In this document: piece after piece, positions 35,150 to 44,312 of the stretch
How positions within the stretch are numbered: position 1 is the stretch's first letter
Layout: every line of letters begins with the position of its first letter
Assembly: GCF_000515415.1 (NCBI RefSeq)
Contig: NZ_KI911783.1
Span: 6,311,831 to 6,375,830 of the forward strand
Length of the DNA: 64,000 nt
From: Bradyrhizobium sp. WSM1417
Lineage (GTDB): Bacteria; Pseudomonadota; Alphaproteobacteria; Rhizobiales; Xanthobacteraceae
Direction: 5' to 3'
Made by a program: the position numbers and the translations under genes
Notes under the pieces: model-generated
The model's database searches: none
Seen by the model: only the letters and a program-made list of their open reading frames with translations
Told to the model about the DNA's origin: nothing

Positions 35150-35488
35150 TCATGCGTTACGTCGTGACAGCAACCGTTCCGTTCCTGGAAATTTATTGAG
35201 CGGGTGCTTGGGGAAGAAATCCTTCGGGGTCAGCGTTCGACCGAGCCGCTCTTCAAGGCAGCCGATACATAGGCAGCCATCCTTCGGCTCCATGTCTACG
35301 GCTTTCCAGATCTCTGGCGTCACCATGTAGACTTCCGACAGATGGTTTACGTACGGCTTTGGCTCCTCCCAAGGGTGGGCCATAGCCTGTTCCATCTGTT
35401 CGCGGTTCAGACAGCCGGGAGCCGTGTTGAACCCACAGTCGACGCACGCCCAGCTTTCCGTCGTTAGGCCTCGCAAATCCGGCTTCAT
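35150..35488 (-). CDS. Small cysteine-rich (zinc-binding type) hypothetical protein (112 aa)
   Basis: Begins MKPDLRGLTTESWACVDCGF at ATG 35488; an in-frame start 18 nt further up has no advantage. Cys15, Cys18 and Cys26 near the start and the later CLCIGCLEERLGR supply two cysteine groups, probably one zinc site. The C-terminal LGRTLTPKDFFP is shared with small phage and bacterial proteins I recall only as uncharacterised. It is the only minus-strand gene in the right arm and lies between two candidate effectors, so an immunity or regulatory role is possible but not supported by sequence. Confidence 0.65.
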   Translation of the reverse strand: MKPDLRGLTTESWACVDCGFNTAPGCLNREQMEQAMAHPWEEPKPYVNHLSEVYMVTPEIWKAVDMEPKDGCLCIGCLEERLGRTLTPKDFFPKHPLNKFPGTERLLSRRNA

Positions 35489-35786
35489 GGGTCTGGAGTT
35501 TACCACAGCGGATGCACCGGGGCTAAATTAAGAGCAGCGAATGCCGCATCAGTTCCTGTCCTGCCGATCGCCGTAGGTTTCAAAGGACGGCCCCTGATGA
35601 CGGCCTTCCCGGGGTTTGGCAACTGGCTTGAACCCTCCGGGGCCGGTGTTCGACTACTGTCAGTCAGCATTCATATTCGAGGGACCTCAGTTTTGGCGTT
35701 GCACAAGACGGAGGTGCTGGCAAACTGGGGTGCATCTTGCGCGACGGCCTTCGTCATTCGATTTGTAGGCATCAGGGGCATTCAGC

Positions 35787-36953
35787 GTGGACGAAAAAAC
35801 AGGGGCCAAGGTCATTACAGTCGCCCAGAGCCTTGTTGGCAGCCATTATATCCATGGCGCCTACGGCGCGACGCCGGGACTCAATGACGGTTGTCCGTGC
35901 CGGCCCGGCAGTGTCGGATTCATTGCAGACGAGAAGCATCTCGACCCCAAGGTCAAGCTGGACAAGACGTTGAGCCTTGCCGTTAATGCAGCAACAACGA
36001 CGATCCAACACCAGGGGAAGCTGCCAACATACTCGGTTTGCGCCGGCAACTACGATGCTCCGCTGGCCCCCAAATACCCCGGAAACAAGTTCCCATCCGA
36101 CACCGATCCAGACCTCATTGCCTATCTAGATTCGCTCAAAGGAAAACAGCCTTCGACTTGGCCGACCAAGGCGCAGTACTTCACGCCACGCCGGACGTTC
36201 GGACCAGGGCAAAATGGCGGCGATGGCAATGGCCTGCTGGTTTGGGCCGAATCCTGCAAGGACAAGAAGCATTTCGATTGCGTGGGGTTCATCGGCTATT
36301 GCTATTGGAAGGCAAGCGGAGCGATCGTCCAGCTCGAAATCAGCGACTGGCGCGACCCCAACAAGGTGGGGCAAGTGTATCTGCTCAAGGATGGCTGGAA
36401 AGAGGACAGCAAGGAAAAGGAGGAGAAGTACAAAGCTACAATCGGGCGGAAGCCAGCCGACGTCATGGATGGCGACATCTTGATCAAGGCTGATCACCAC
36501 ATCGCCTTCGTCGGCAAGAACAAGATCATTTACGAAGCCCAGGACTCGCAATATGGCGTCTGCGCTACTCCCGGCTTCGATCTCGCTACCTCAGGGAATA
36601 AATGGACACACCTCGTACGCGTGGTGACCAAGGATACTCCCGAACTCGAGTGGCCGATGGGCTGGTGGCGCGTCTGGGACGGCGGCCTCTGGTACTATTA
36701 TCTGGGTCCCGACAATGTTGCGACTTCGAGCAGAAAGGGTCCGGTCTACGACACGATCAAGCCACCCATGGAGCCGAGAAACAAGGGCACGTGGTTTTAC
36801 ACGGCGCCCAAGACACTCGTGATTACGTGGAAGAAGGTTCCAGGCGCAAAGGAAGAAGCGATCGAAACGTTCTGGAACGCGGAAAAAGATAGCAAGCAGA
36901 TCAACGCAACGTCGACCCTGTACACGCCACTGGTCGCCAACTGGATGAAGTAA
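35787..36953 (+). CDS. NlpC/P60-like putative peptidoglycan hydrolase, candidate T6SS effector (388 aa)
   Basis: The middle of the protein has an NlpC/P60-type active site: Cys165 in KHFDCVGFIGYCYWKASG, then His238 in MDGDILIKADHHIAFVG, followed by the strand NKIIYEAQDS. This order and spacing fit a Cys-His amidase or endopeptidase that cleaves peptide stems of peptidoglycan, as T6SS Tae effectors do. There is no signal peptide, as expected for cargo. The C-terminal 120 residues (WPMGWWRVWDGGLWYYYLG onward) form an extra Trp/Tyr-rich domain that may bind a ligand or VgrG. The start is GTG 35787, with GGGG about 9 nt upstream. It lies 271 nt upstream of vgrG on the same strand. No immunity gene is recognised next to it. 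Confidence 0.7.
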   Translation: MDEKTGAKVITVAQSLVGSHYIHGAYGATPGLNDGCPCRPGSVGFIADEKHLDPKVKLDKTLSLAVNAATTTIQHQGKLPTYSVCAGNYDAPLAPKYPGNKFPSDTDPDLIAYLDSLKGKQPSTWPTKAQYFTPRRTFGPGQNGGDGNGLLVWAESCKDKKHFDCVGFIGYCYWKASGAIVQLEISDWRDPNKVGQVYLLKDGWKEDSKEKEEKYKATIGRKPADVMDGDILIKADHHIAFVGKNKIIYEAQDSQYGVCATPGFDLATSGNKWTHLVRVVTKDTPELEWPMGWWRVWDGGLWYYYLGPDNVATSSRKGPVYDTIKPPMEPRNKGTWFYTAPKTLVITWKKVPGAKEEAIETFWNAEKDSKQINATSTLYTPLVANWMK

Positions 36954-37224
36954 GCATCGGGCGCGCGTGCGTCTCTCCATTCAGCGCGTAACCCTCGCGT
37001 CTCACAGTGCTCTCCCTTGCGAACTCCGGAGCAGTCACGCTGCTCTGGATGAGCTACGAAAGGAGCGCTCACTATGGCTTCGGCGACCGGGTAGCCGGCG
37101 GGCCAACTCGCAGCCTCCTGTTTATTCGCCCAGGCTCTTCCTATAGCCTGCCGCGACGACTGAACCAAATGCGCGGATTTTTGCACTTATCTCCCAAGGC
37201 ATATTAGGAAGGAGCCGGTCTCCA

Positions 37225-39153
37225 ATGGCCAAATTAACGCAGGACGGCCGTGTCGGCGAACTTACCACCCCTCTTGGCAGGGACGTCCTTGTCTTGCGAC
37301 AATTCATGGGAACCGAAGGATTGGGCGAGCTCTTCGAGTTCGAGGTGGACGCGCTCAGCGAGGAGGAGAATCTGGACTTCGATCAGGCGCTTGGGAAATC
37401 CTGCACGGTCAAGTTCAACGGCTACAAGGGCAAAGACCGCTTTTTCGACGGCATCCTGACGCGCGCGCAATGGATCGAAAAGGTCGAAGACTTCTTTCAC
37501 TACAGGCTAACGCTGCGCCCCTGGTTTCATCTTCTGGACTACAAGGCCGACTGCCGGATCTTCCTGGACAAGAACGTCAAGGACATCATCCAGGAGGTCT
37601 TCACCAAGGCCGGTTTTACGGATTTCGAGTTCAAGACGACATCCGAATACGACACCATTCCCTATTGCGTGCAATATCGCGAAACCGACTACGCCTTCTG
37701 CTCGCGGCTGATGGAGCAGTACGGGATCTACTACTTCTTCAAGCATTCGGCAGGCAAACACACACTGGTGCTGTCGGACTCGCACTCCTCCCACGAGACC
37801 AATTCCGACGTGCCGATCCTGCCCTATCTTCCCCTCGTCGATTATGCGTTGCATGAGAGTCAGCTGCTCGGGACCTGGATCATGGAGCGCCGCTTCCGAA
37901 CTGGAAAGATCCAGTTCAACGACTACGACTATCTGAAGCCAAACAAGAAACTACTGGCGCCCAATGAGGCGGCCGAGAACTACGCCCATTCCAAGCTCGA
38001 AGTCTACGACTACCCCGGAAAATATGACGAGGAGGAAAAGGGTAAGAAGTTTTCAAAATTTCGTCTGGAAGCAGAACAGTCGTACGATCATCGCCGCTAC
38101 GTCGAGGGGGATGCTGCCTCACTCTTTGCCGGCACGCTCTTCACGGCCGAGCGGCATCCCGTAAGCGGGGAAAATCGCGAATTCCTGGTCGTCCGCGCGT
38201 CGCACCGGTTCGGCGTGCAATCCTATCGCACGATTAACGCGGGTGGGGGCTCAGAGCCCCAAGCCTATTATGGCTCCTATGAGTTTCTTCCCAGCGACAA
38301 GCCCTTCCGGAATTTGCCACACACACCGCGGCCCCGGATCTACGGCATCCAGACTGCGAAGGTCGTGGGCAAGAAGGGCGAGGAAAGCGAAGAGATCTCG
38401 ACGGACGAGAACGCGCATATCTGGGTGCAATTCTATTGGGATCGCGAGCCGAAAAAATCCTGCCCGGTCCGCGTCGCTCACGTTTGGTCCGGAAAAAAAT
38501 GGGGCACACAGTTCATCCCGCGCATCGGAATGGAAGTTGTTGTTGATTTCCTCGAGGGAGATCCCGACCGCCCGTTGGTCACGGGTTGCGTCTACAACGG
38601 CGACAACAAGGTGCCCTACGACTTACCCGACAACAAGACCCAGTCCGGGACGAAGTCGGAATCGTCAAAGGGCGACCACGGCTACAACGAGTTCATGTTC
38701 GAGGACAAGAAGGGCAGCGAGTTCATCCGAATGCATGCCCAGGCCGACCATCTGGTCACGATCAATGCGAACCAGACCGGCTCGGTCGGCGCCCTTGATA
38801 ATCCGGACGCGCCCCCGATGGGTGGAGACCAAAGCTGGGTTGTGGGCGGAAATCGAAACTGGAAGATTCAGAAGGGCGACGACAATGTTCTGCTCGAGAT
38901 GGGAAGCCAGTCGATTAAGCTTGAGTTGGGGAAACAAACAGTGGAAACGGCCATGGGAATCACGCTGAGCGTCTGTTTTGGTCTCAGCACCATTGAGATC
39001 ACGCCTGCGAGCATCTCGATGAACGCGCCGACGATCAACCTTACAGGCCTAGCGGCCATCAATCTTACCGCGCCGGCCGTCACCATCGGAGCGGTACTTA
39101 CTACGCCATCACTGATCGCCGGTGCTGCTGTAATTGGCGGTATTCCGATCTAG
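37225..39153 (+). CDS. vgrG: T6SS spike protein VgrG (TssI)
   Basis: 642-residue spike that caps the Hcp tube. The gp27-like half (about 1-360) contains FGLGELFEFEVDALS-type sequence, YRLTLRPWFHLLDYKADCRI, YCVQYRETDYAFCSRLMEQY and a GIYYFF segment. The gp5-like OB fold follows (HIWVQFYWDRE, VRVAHVWSGKKWGTQFIPRI, GMEVVVDFLEGDPDRPLVTG), then NKTQSGTKSESS and a beta-helix. The last about 50 residues are an Ala/Ile/Thr-rich beta-repeat tail ending in a hydrophobic stretch (TPSLIAGAAVIGG). There is no enzymatic C-terminal domain and no PAAR gene beside it. The 271-base gap upstream holds nothing convincing. Confidence 0.96.
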   Translation: MAKLTQDGRVGELTTPLGRDVLVLRQFMGTEGLGELFEFEVDALSEEENLDFDQALGKSCTVKFNGYKGKDRFFDGILTRAQWIEKVEDFFHYRLTLRPWFHLLDYKADCRIFLDKNVKDIIQEVFTKAGFTDFEFKTTSEYDTIPYCVQYRETDYAFCSRLMEQYGIYYFFKHSAGKHTLVLSDSHSSHETNSDVPILPYLPLVDYALHESQLLGTWIMERRFRTGKIQFNDYDYLKPNKKLLAPNEAAENYAHSKLEVYDYPGKYDEEEKGKKFSKFRLEAEQSYDHRRYVEGDAASLFAGTLFTAERHPVSGENREFLVVRASHRFGVQSYRTINAGGGSEPQAYYGSYEFLPSDKPFRNLPHTPRPRIYGIQTAKVVGKKGEESEEISTDENAHIWVQFYWDREPKKSCPVRVAHVWSGKKWGTQFIPRIGMEVVVDFLEGDPDRPLVTGCVYNGDNKVPYDLPDNKTQSGTKSESSKGDHGYNEFMFEDKKGSEFIRMHAQADHLVTINANQTGSVGALDNPDAPPMGGDQSWVVGGNRNWKIQKGDDNVLLEMGSQSIKLELGKQTVETAMGITLSVCFGLSTIEITPASISMNAPTINLTGLAAINLTAPAVTIGAVLTTPSLIAGAAVIGGIPI

Positions 39154-39270
39154 CGGCTGAAAGTCCAGCGGCTTCGAATAACGACCAGAGGGCGCCCCGT
39201 GGACACAACGAGGCCCAGATTATGGAATAGTGGCCATCAGGCATTGTGGTCGCCGATTGGGGGTTCTTCG

Positions 39271-39822
39271 ATGTCCTTTGTCCGCTTCGCAACGGCCCGG
39301 GCCCTGTTCGAGGCCTTCCCGGACCTGTCACAGACCATCAAAGTCGAGCCGACGGAGCATCCGCCGATCGACTTCGTGAGATCGCTGGTTACTAACGACA
39401 AATTTCCCGAGGCAGTGGCGTTTTGCGCGCATCTCCTGCCCCGGCGGGAAGCCGTGTGGTGGGCATGCTTGAGCGCGCGCACACTGACGGAGGAGATTGC
39501 GAGGACTCGTCCGCCAGGGTTGCTCGTCGCAGAAGCCTGGGTATTCCAGCCCGACACAGAAAACCGCCAGCGCGCGCTCGATATTGGAGAGCGGAGCGAT
39601 GAAAACGATCCGACGACCTGGCTTGCGCGTGCTGCCGCGTGGTCGGGTGGGACTCAGACCATCGGCGGCCAAGCCGCGCCGATGCCACCCTATATGACCG
39701 CGCGCGCCAGCCGCATCGCTATCCTGTTGAGCGCGAACAGAATCAGAAGCCACGAGCGCACCCCTCGCTTGCGCACTTGTATCTCCGAAGCCATCAAGCT
39801 CGCCCAGCAGGGTATTGGGTGA
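39271..39822 (+). CDS. T6SS-linked hypothetical protein, DUF6931-like (183 aa)
   Basis: The start at ATG 39271 (MSFVRFATARALFEAFPDLS) is chosen because GGGGG lies 7 nt upstream; the in-frame start at 39199 lacks such a site. The protein appears wholly helical, with a tetratricopeptide-like look (AVAFCAHLLPRREAVWWACL, NRQRALDIGERSDENDPTTW). From memory it resembles proteins catalogued as DUF6931; this assignment is uncertain. Its position between vgrG and the FHA genes suggests an adaptor or chaperone role for VgrG or cargo, by analogy with other vgrG-adjacent genes (inference). Confidence 0.7.
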   Translation: MSFVRFATARALFEAFPDLSQTIKVEPTEHPPIDFVRSLVTNDKFPEAVAFCAHLLPRREAVWWACLSARTLTEEIARTRPPGLLVAEAWVFQPDTENRQRALDIGERSDENDPTTWLARAAAWSGGTQTIGGQAAPMPPYMTARASRIAILLSANRIRSHERTPRLRTCISEAIKLAQQGIG

Positions 39823-39963
39823 GATGGAGTTCCAGCTGGGGCCGGTCTCGCCGGCGCCCCGCATGCCCGCCTTGCATGCCATAGGGAATGGACCTACCTT
39901 GCTCGCAGATCATAGAATTATCGACTTTTTTCCATTGCCTGATTGCGCCCCACGAATACGGTC

Positions 39964-41379
39964 ATGTCGCTGACGCTGAAAGTTGAGAACCTGACGAGCC
40001 TGCCGGACGGTGGGCCTCTCAGTGTGACCATCCAGGGCAAGGGCGGCATCGACATCGGCCGCGACGCGTATCTTGATTGGACCTTGCCGGATCCCAGCCG
40101 TACCGTTTCGGGACGGCACTGTGAGATTAGGTGGCGCGATAGCAGCTATTGGCTCCATGACACTTCAAGCAACGGCACCTTCCTGATGGGTGCCGAAACG
40201 CGCCTACCCGTTCCGTATCGCATTCGCGACGGCGATCGCTTCGTGATTGGCCACTACCTCGTGAGCGCATCCATTAAGGGTGGGGCAGCCGACGCTGCTG
40301 CTGCGGTCGGGGAATTGAAGCCGAGCTATGACGACATCTGGCAGGCCGTCGGTGAGGTCGCACAGCCGATCAACCCGAAACACCTCAAGTCGCAGCGCGA
40401 GCTGGGACCGGCCAAGGCTGATTTCCTCGAATGGGCGATCGAGGTTCCGGCACAGGCGCCCTCCATGCGCTCGTCGCGCTTCGAGGCGAAGTCTGCCCCT
40501 GCGCTCGACGACATGGGTTGGGCGGAAGGTGGCAGGAGGGCGCCGCCGCCCGCCCCTGCCGCACCTGCCATGCCCGACCCGCGGCGGCCGATCTGGGCCG
40601 ATGAGGCTCCCGCCCCAGAGGCATTCGAGCCGAGCCCTTCGGTGGCCCGGCCGGCGCCTGCCCGTCCCGCCGCCCCGCCGACACCGGAAACGCCTTGGCC
40701 GGAAATGCCTGCACCGGTCCCGGCGCCTCGCGTCGGCGCAGCGCCTGAGCCGCCCGTGTGGCGCCCTCCGGCGCCCGTTGCCATAGCAGGCAGTACGTCA
40801 CGTGAATCCGGATCGAACGATTTCGTCCGCATCTTTGCACGCGCGGCCGGTCTGCCGGAGAACGCGCTCGCCAGCTGCAACGCCGGGCTGCTTGCAGAGG
40901 AAATTGGCGCGTTGCTGCGCGTGATCACGGAGCATTGCCAGCAGCTGCTGCAAGATCGCCAGCAGGCCAAACGGATGGCTCGCACATCTGATCACACCAC
41001 CGTCCAGGCGCTTGCCAATAACCCCCTGAAATTCGCGCCGACCGCTGAAGACGCCTTGCGGCTCATGCTCGGAAAACCGAGCCCGAGCTATCTCGATGCT
41101 GGTGGCGCTTTCAAGCAAAGCTTCGAGAACCTGAAGTCGCATCAGGTTCAGACTTACCGGGCTATGCAGCATGCGCTAAAGGATCTACTCGCCGAATTCG
41201 ATCCAGCCGAGATCGAGAGGAGCACCGATGCCGGCAGCGGCCTGGTGGATTTGTTCGGATCGCGCAAGACGCAGCTCTGGGACGCCTATCTCTTACAGTG
41301 GAAGGTGCGCAGCCAGGGAAGGCGAGACGCTATGCTGCGCGCCTTCATGAACTACTTCGCCGAGCACTATGACGGGTAG
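39964..41379 (+). CDS. tagH: T6SS FHA-domain protein TagH, first copy
   Basis: 471-residue protein with an N-terminal FHA phosphothreonine-binding domain: IGRDAYLDWTLPDPSRTVSG, RHCEIRWRDSSYWLHDTSSN, GTFLMG, at about residues 1-95. A long Pro/Ala-rich linker (about 185-280) follows. The C-terminal helical domain of TagH (KRMARTSDHTTVQALANNPL, KFAPTAEDALRLML, SHQVQTYRAMQHALKDLL) completes it. The start is ATG 39964; the upstream TTG is rejected for lack of similarity. In other T6SSs, Fha is phosphorylated by PpkA and promotes assembly. A second tagH follows 141 nt downstream. Confidence 0.93.
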   Translation: MSLTLKVENLTSLPDGGPLSVTIQGKGGIDIGRDAYLDWTLPDPSRTVSGRHCEIRWRDSSYWLHDTSSNGTFLMGAETRLPVPYRIRDGDRFVIGHYLVSASIKGGAADAAAAVGELKPSYDDIWQAVGEVAQPINPKHLKSQRELGPAKADFLEWAIEVPAQAPSMRSSRFEAKSAPALDDMGWAEGGRRAPPPAPAAPAMPDPRRPIWADEAPAPEAFEPSPSVARPAPARPAAPPTPETPWPEMPAPVPAPRVGAAPEPPVWRPPAPVAIAGSTSRESGSNDFVRIFARAAGLPENALASCNAGLLAEEIGALLRVITEHCQQLLQDRQQAKRMARTSDHTTVQALANNPLKFAPTAEDALRLMLGKPSPSYLDAGGAFKQSFENLKSHQVQTYRAMQHALKDLLAEFDPAEIERSTDAGSGLVDLFGSRKTQLWDAYLLQWKVRSQGRRDAMLRAFMNYFAEHYDG

Positions 41380-41520
41380 GCCAAACGACCGGACTCCCGT
41401 TCGTCACCTTCGACGCGCACAATTTGCTCGAATGGCCGAGGGTAATGACGGGAGGGCCCTGACAATGCTACACACAGACATTGCGGAGGTAGCAGCTCCC
41501 CATCACAAGGGAATTCATTA

Positions 41521-42915
41521 ATGGCGCTTCGCCTGACCATCGAAAACCTTTCGACCTTGCCTGATGGCGGGCCGATTTCCTTTACGATGGAGGGCACCCG
41601 ACCGGTTGATATCGGACGGGACAAGCATGTCGATTGGACCCTACCGGACCCGACTCGCTACATCTCGGGCAAGCATTGCGAGATTCATTATCGCGACAAC
41701 GGCTATTGGATCCAGGACGTCTCCACCAATGGCACCTTTCTCAGCGGCTCCGATCACAGGGTTCGCAGCCCACATCAGCTCCGAGATGGGGACCGCCTGA
41801 TTATCGGTCACTACATGATAGCTGTGGCGATCGAACGGGATTCTATCGCGACAGAAAGTCCGTATGCAGGCCCTGCTGTCGTTCAAACGTCGATCTCCGA
41901 CGTCTGGGGAATTGAACGCGAGTTTCCAGAACCTAACACCGGCCCACAGCTTGCCGGCCGCCTTCCTCAGCCAGCGGCCCCGCCGGCGCCGACCGTGGAT
42001 TGGACCGGTGGCGGTTCGGCCGAGGACATCGCGCCCGCGCGTCCGATGCCATCGCGGTCGTCGGGCGATCGCGGCGCGGCCACCCCCCTGGCGTGGGGCG
42101 ATGATCAATCGCAGGCAGCGCCTTTCCCGCAGCCGGCCAAAGCTGCGCAGCCTCCCGCGCCCGGAGAGGAAGATACGCAGCGAGAGAGCGTGAACCCATT
42201 CATAGCGCCCCCCGCCGCCACCGAACCGGCTACAAAGGCAGCTGAAACGTCGACGACACTGCCCAACGCGTCTTCTTCGCCGAACCTTTCAACCATCGCG
42301 GAGACCAATATACAGGCGCGCGATGGTGGCCAAGCCTTTGCGCGCCGGATCGCCACAGGTGCATCCCTGCCCGACGATTTCTTCGACGGCCGAAATCCCG
42401 AGGAGCTGACCCAGCAGATCGGACAGCTCATCCGTCTTTCGGTGGAAAACGTGATGGCGCTGCTCCAGGCCCGCAATGAAGCCAAGCGCATGACGCGCAG
42501 CAAGTCACAGACCACAGTTCAGGCCACGGAGAACAACGCCCTGAAGTTCGCAACGTCCGCCGAAGACGCCATGAAAATCATGTTTGGCCCGAAATCACAA
42601 ACCTATTTGGATGCGCGAACCGCCTTCGATCAAGGTTTCAGGGACTTGAAATCGCATCAGCAGCAGACCTACGCGGCCATGCAGCATGCAATTGCGGTCC
42701 TGTCGACTGAACTCGACCCGGCGAATATCGAAAAGAACGCTCGTGAACATGCGAGTACACTGGATACGCTCAGGTCCCATAAGGGCCGTCTCTGGGACAC
42801 GCACATCGCCCGATGGAAGGCAGGATTCGGACGAGAGCCCGGCGCGGCGGTCGAACAGTTCATGCAGTATTTCGGCGAATATTATGATGGCAAGCAAGAT
42901 GGGGATCCCAGATGA
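41521..42915 (+). CDS. T6SS FHA-domain protein TagH, second copy
   Basis: 464-residue paralogue of the preceding gene with the same layout. The FHA domain is at about 1-95 (IGRDKHVDWTLPDPTRYISG, KHCEIHYRDNGYWIQDVSTN, GTFLSG), a Pro/Ala-rich linker at about 130-260, and the C-terminal domain contains KRMTRSKSQTTVQATENNAL, KFATSAEDAMKIMF and SHQQQTYAAMQHAIAVL. The two proteins are strongly similar at both ends and unlike in the linker, so a tandem duplication followed by divergence is likely. They may bind different phospho-partners. Confidence 0.93.
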   Translation: MALRLTIENLSTLPDGGPISFTMEGTRPVDIGRDKHVDWTLPDPTRYISGKHCEIHYRDNGYWIQDVSTNGTFLSGSDHRVRSPHQLRDGDRLIIGHYMIAVAIERDSIATESPYAGPAVVQTSISDVWGIEREFPEPNTGPQLAGRLPQPAAPPAPTVDWTGGGSAEDIAPARPMPSRSSGDRGAATPLAWGDDQSQAAPFPQPAKAAQPPAPGEEDTQRESVNPFIAPPAATEPATKAAETSTTLPNASSSPNLSTIAETNIQARDGGQAFARRIATGASLPDDFFDGRNPEELTQQIGQLIRLSVENVMALLQARNEAKRMTRSKSQTTVQATENNALKFATSAEDAMKIMFGPKSQTYLDARTAFDQGFRDLKSHQQQTYAAMQHAIAVLSTELDPANIEKNAREHASTLDTLRSHKGRLWDTHIARWKAGFGREPGAAVEQFMQYFGEYYDGKQDGDPR

Positions 42916-42974
42916 TCCAGCGGATGCCGATACTTCAGCGGCCGGGCGGCAAAACTTTTCAACAGGCCTCGTAA

Positions 42975-44312
42975 ATGTCTTGGTACAGCAAGGTTTTTTG
43001 GGCGGAGGGTTTGTTTCTACGCCCTCATCATTTGCAGCAGAGTGATCGCTATCTTGAGCATCTGATCGACAAACGCGTTCGCCGCATCACACCCTATCCC
43101 TGGGGCTTCGATGAGCTCGAGATCGACCAAGACCTGGCTCAACAGAGCAAATTCGCGGTTCGCCGGGCCAGCGGTGTCCTGCCGGATGGCACGCCGTTCG
43201 ACATTCCAGCGGACAGCCCACTCCCCGAAGCGATCGACGTGCCCGAGGGCACGGCGGGCCAGATCGCCTGGCTGATCATGCCGCTCCCCGCGCCAAATAC
43301 CCGCGAAGTGGACGAGTCCACTGCCGATAGTGCAAGTCGCTACATCCGCGCCTCAGAGACATTCATCGACTCGACCTCTTCACTGCGCGTCGAGGAAGAG
43401 GTCGAGATTGCGGTGCCTCGCCTTTCCTTCGAGCTGCGCAAGACATCCAAGCCCGGCTACATGGGACTAGGGATCGCACGCGTGCTCGAAGTCCGCGACA
43501 AGAACGTGCTGTTCGACGAGCGCTTCGTGCCGCCTATGCTCGTCTGCGCGGCCCACCCCGTCATCGATGGCTGGCTTAATCGGATCATCGGCTGGATCGA
43601 TGCCAAGCTCGAGGAATTGGCGCGCTATGCGGTCGACCCGTCCTCGGGAGGTGGTCTGCAAAGCGTCGACTATCTCGTGCTTCAGCTTCTCAACCGCGAG
43701 ATTCCGGCTCTGATCCACCTACAGCGCTCGGGCTATATCCATCCGGAGCGGCTCTACGAGCAGCTGTTGCGACTTGCCGGTGAGCTCGCGACATTCGCAA
43801 CTACCGAACGCCGCGCGCGGGACTATCCGTCCTACGATCATGACGATCTCGAGAACGTCTTTGCACCCCTGATCCGCGACATCCAGGAATTTCTGAGCGC
43901 AAGATTGGGACGGCGGGCTATCCGCCTCGAAATCATCGAACGGGCCCAGAACGCTTTCCTATCGCCCATCCGCGACCGTTCGCTGTTCCGCAACGCGACT
44001 TTCGTTCTGGAAGTCGCCGCCGGGCGGCCGTTGGTTGAGATCCAGAACGACTTTCCCCACCTCTTCAAGGTCGGGCCCAACACCAGGATGAACGAAATCG
44101 TGCACGCGAACCTGCCCGGTTTGCCGCTGGTGCACCTGCCGACACCCCCGCCGCAAATCCGCGCAATCACCGACCACGTGTATTTTTATCTGGACAGGAA
44201 GTCGCAGCTCTGGCCTGACTTCAGCAACGCGGCGTCCATCGGAATGCATTTCTCCGGAGATTGGCCGGAGCTAGAACTATACCTCTGGGCAATTCTTGAA
44301 GATCGACGATGA
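42975..44312 (+). CDS. tssK: T6SS baseplate-membrane connector TssK (ImpJ)
   Basis: 445-residue protein linking the baseplate to the TssL/TssM membrane complex. The family hallmark is at the start (KVFWAEGLFLRPHHLQQSDR), followed by PYPWGFDELEIDQDLAQQ and LPAPNTREV; the C-terminal part has LVHLPTPPPQIRAITDHVYF and WPELELYLWAIL. It overlaps tssL by four bases (ATGA), the usual tssK-L-M order. Confidence 0.96.
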   Translation: MSWYSKVFWAEGLFLRPHHLQQSDRYLEHLIDKRVRRITPYPWGFDELEIDQDLAQQSKFAVRRASGVLPDGTPFDIPADSPLPEAIDVPEGTAGQIAWLIMPLPAPNTREVDESTADSASRYIRASETFIDSTSSLRVEEEVEIAVPRLSFELRKTSKPGYMGLGIARVLEVRDKNVLFDERFVPPMLVCAAHPVIDGWLNRIIGWIDAKLEELARYAVDPSSGGGLQSVDYLVLQLLNREIPALIHLQRSGYIHPERLYEQLLRLAGELATFATTERRARDYPSYDHDDLENVFAPLIRDIQEFLSARLGRRAIRLEIIERAQNAFLSPIRDRSLFRNATFVLEVAAGRPLVEIQNDFPHLFKVGPNTRMNEIVHANLPGLPLVHLPTPPPQIRAITDHVYFYLDRKSQLWPDFSNAASIGMHFSGDWPELELYLWAILEDRR

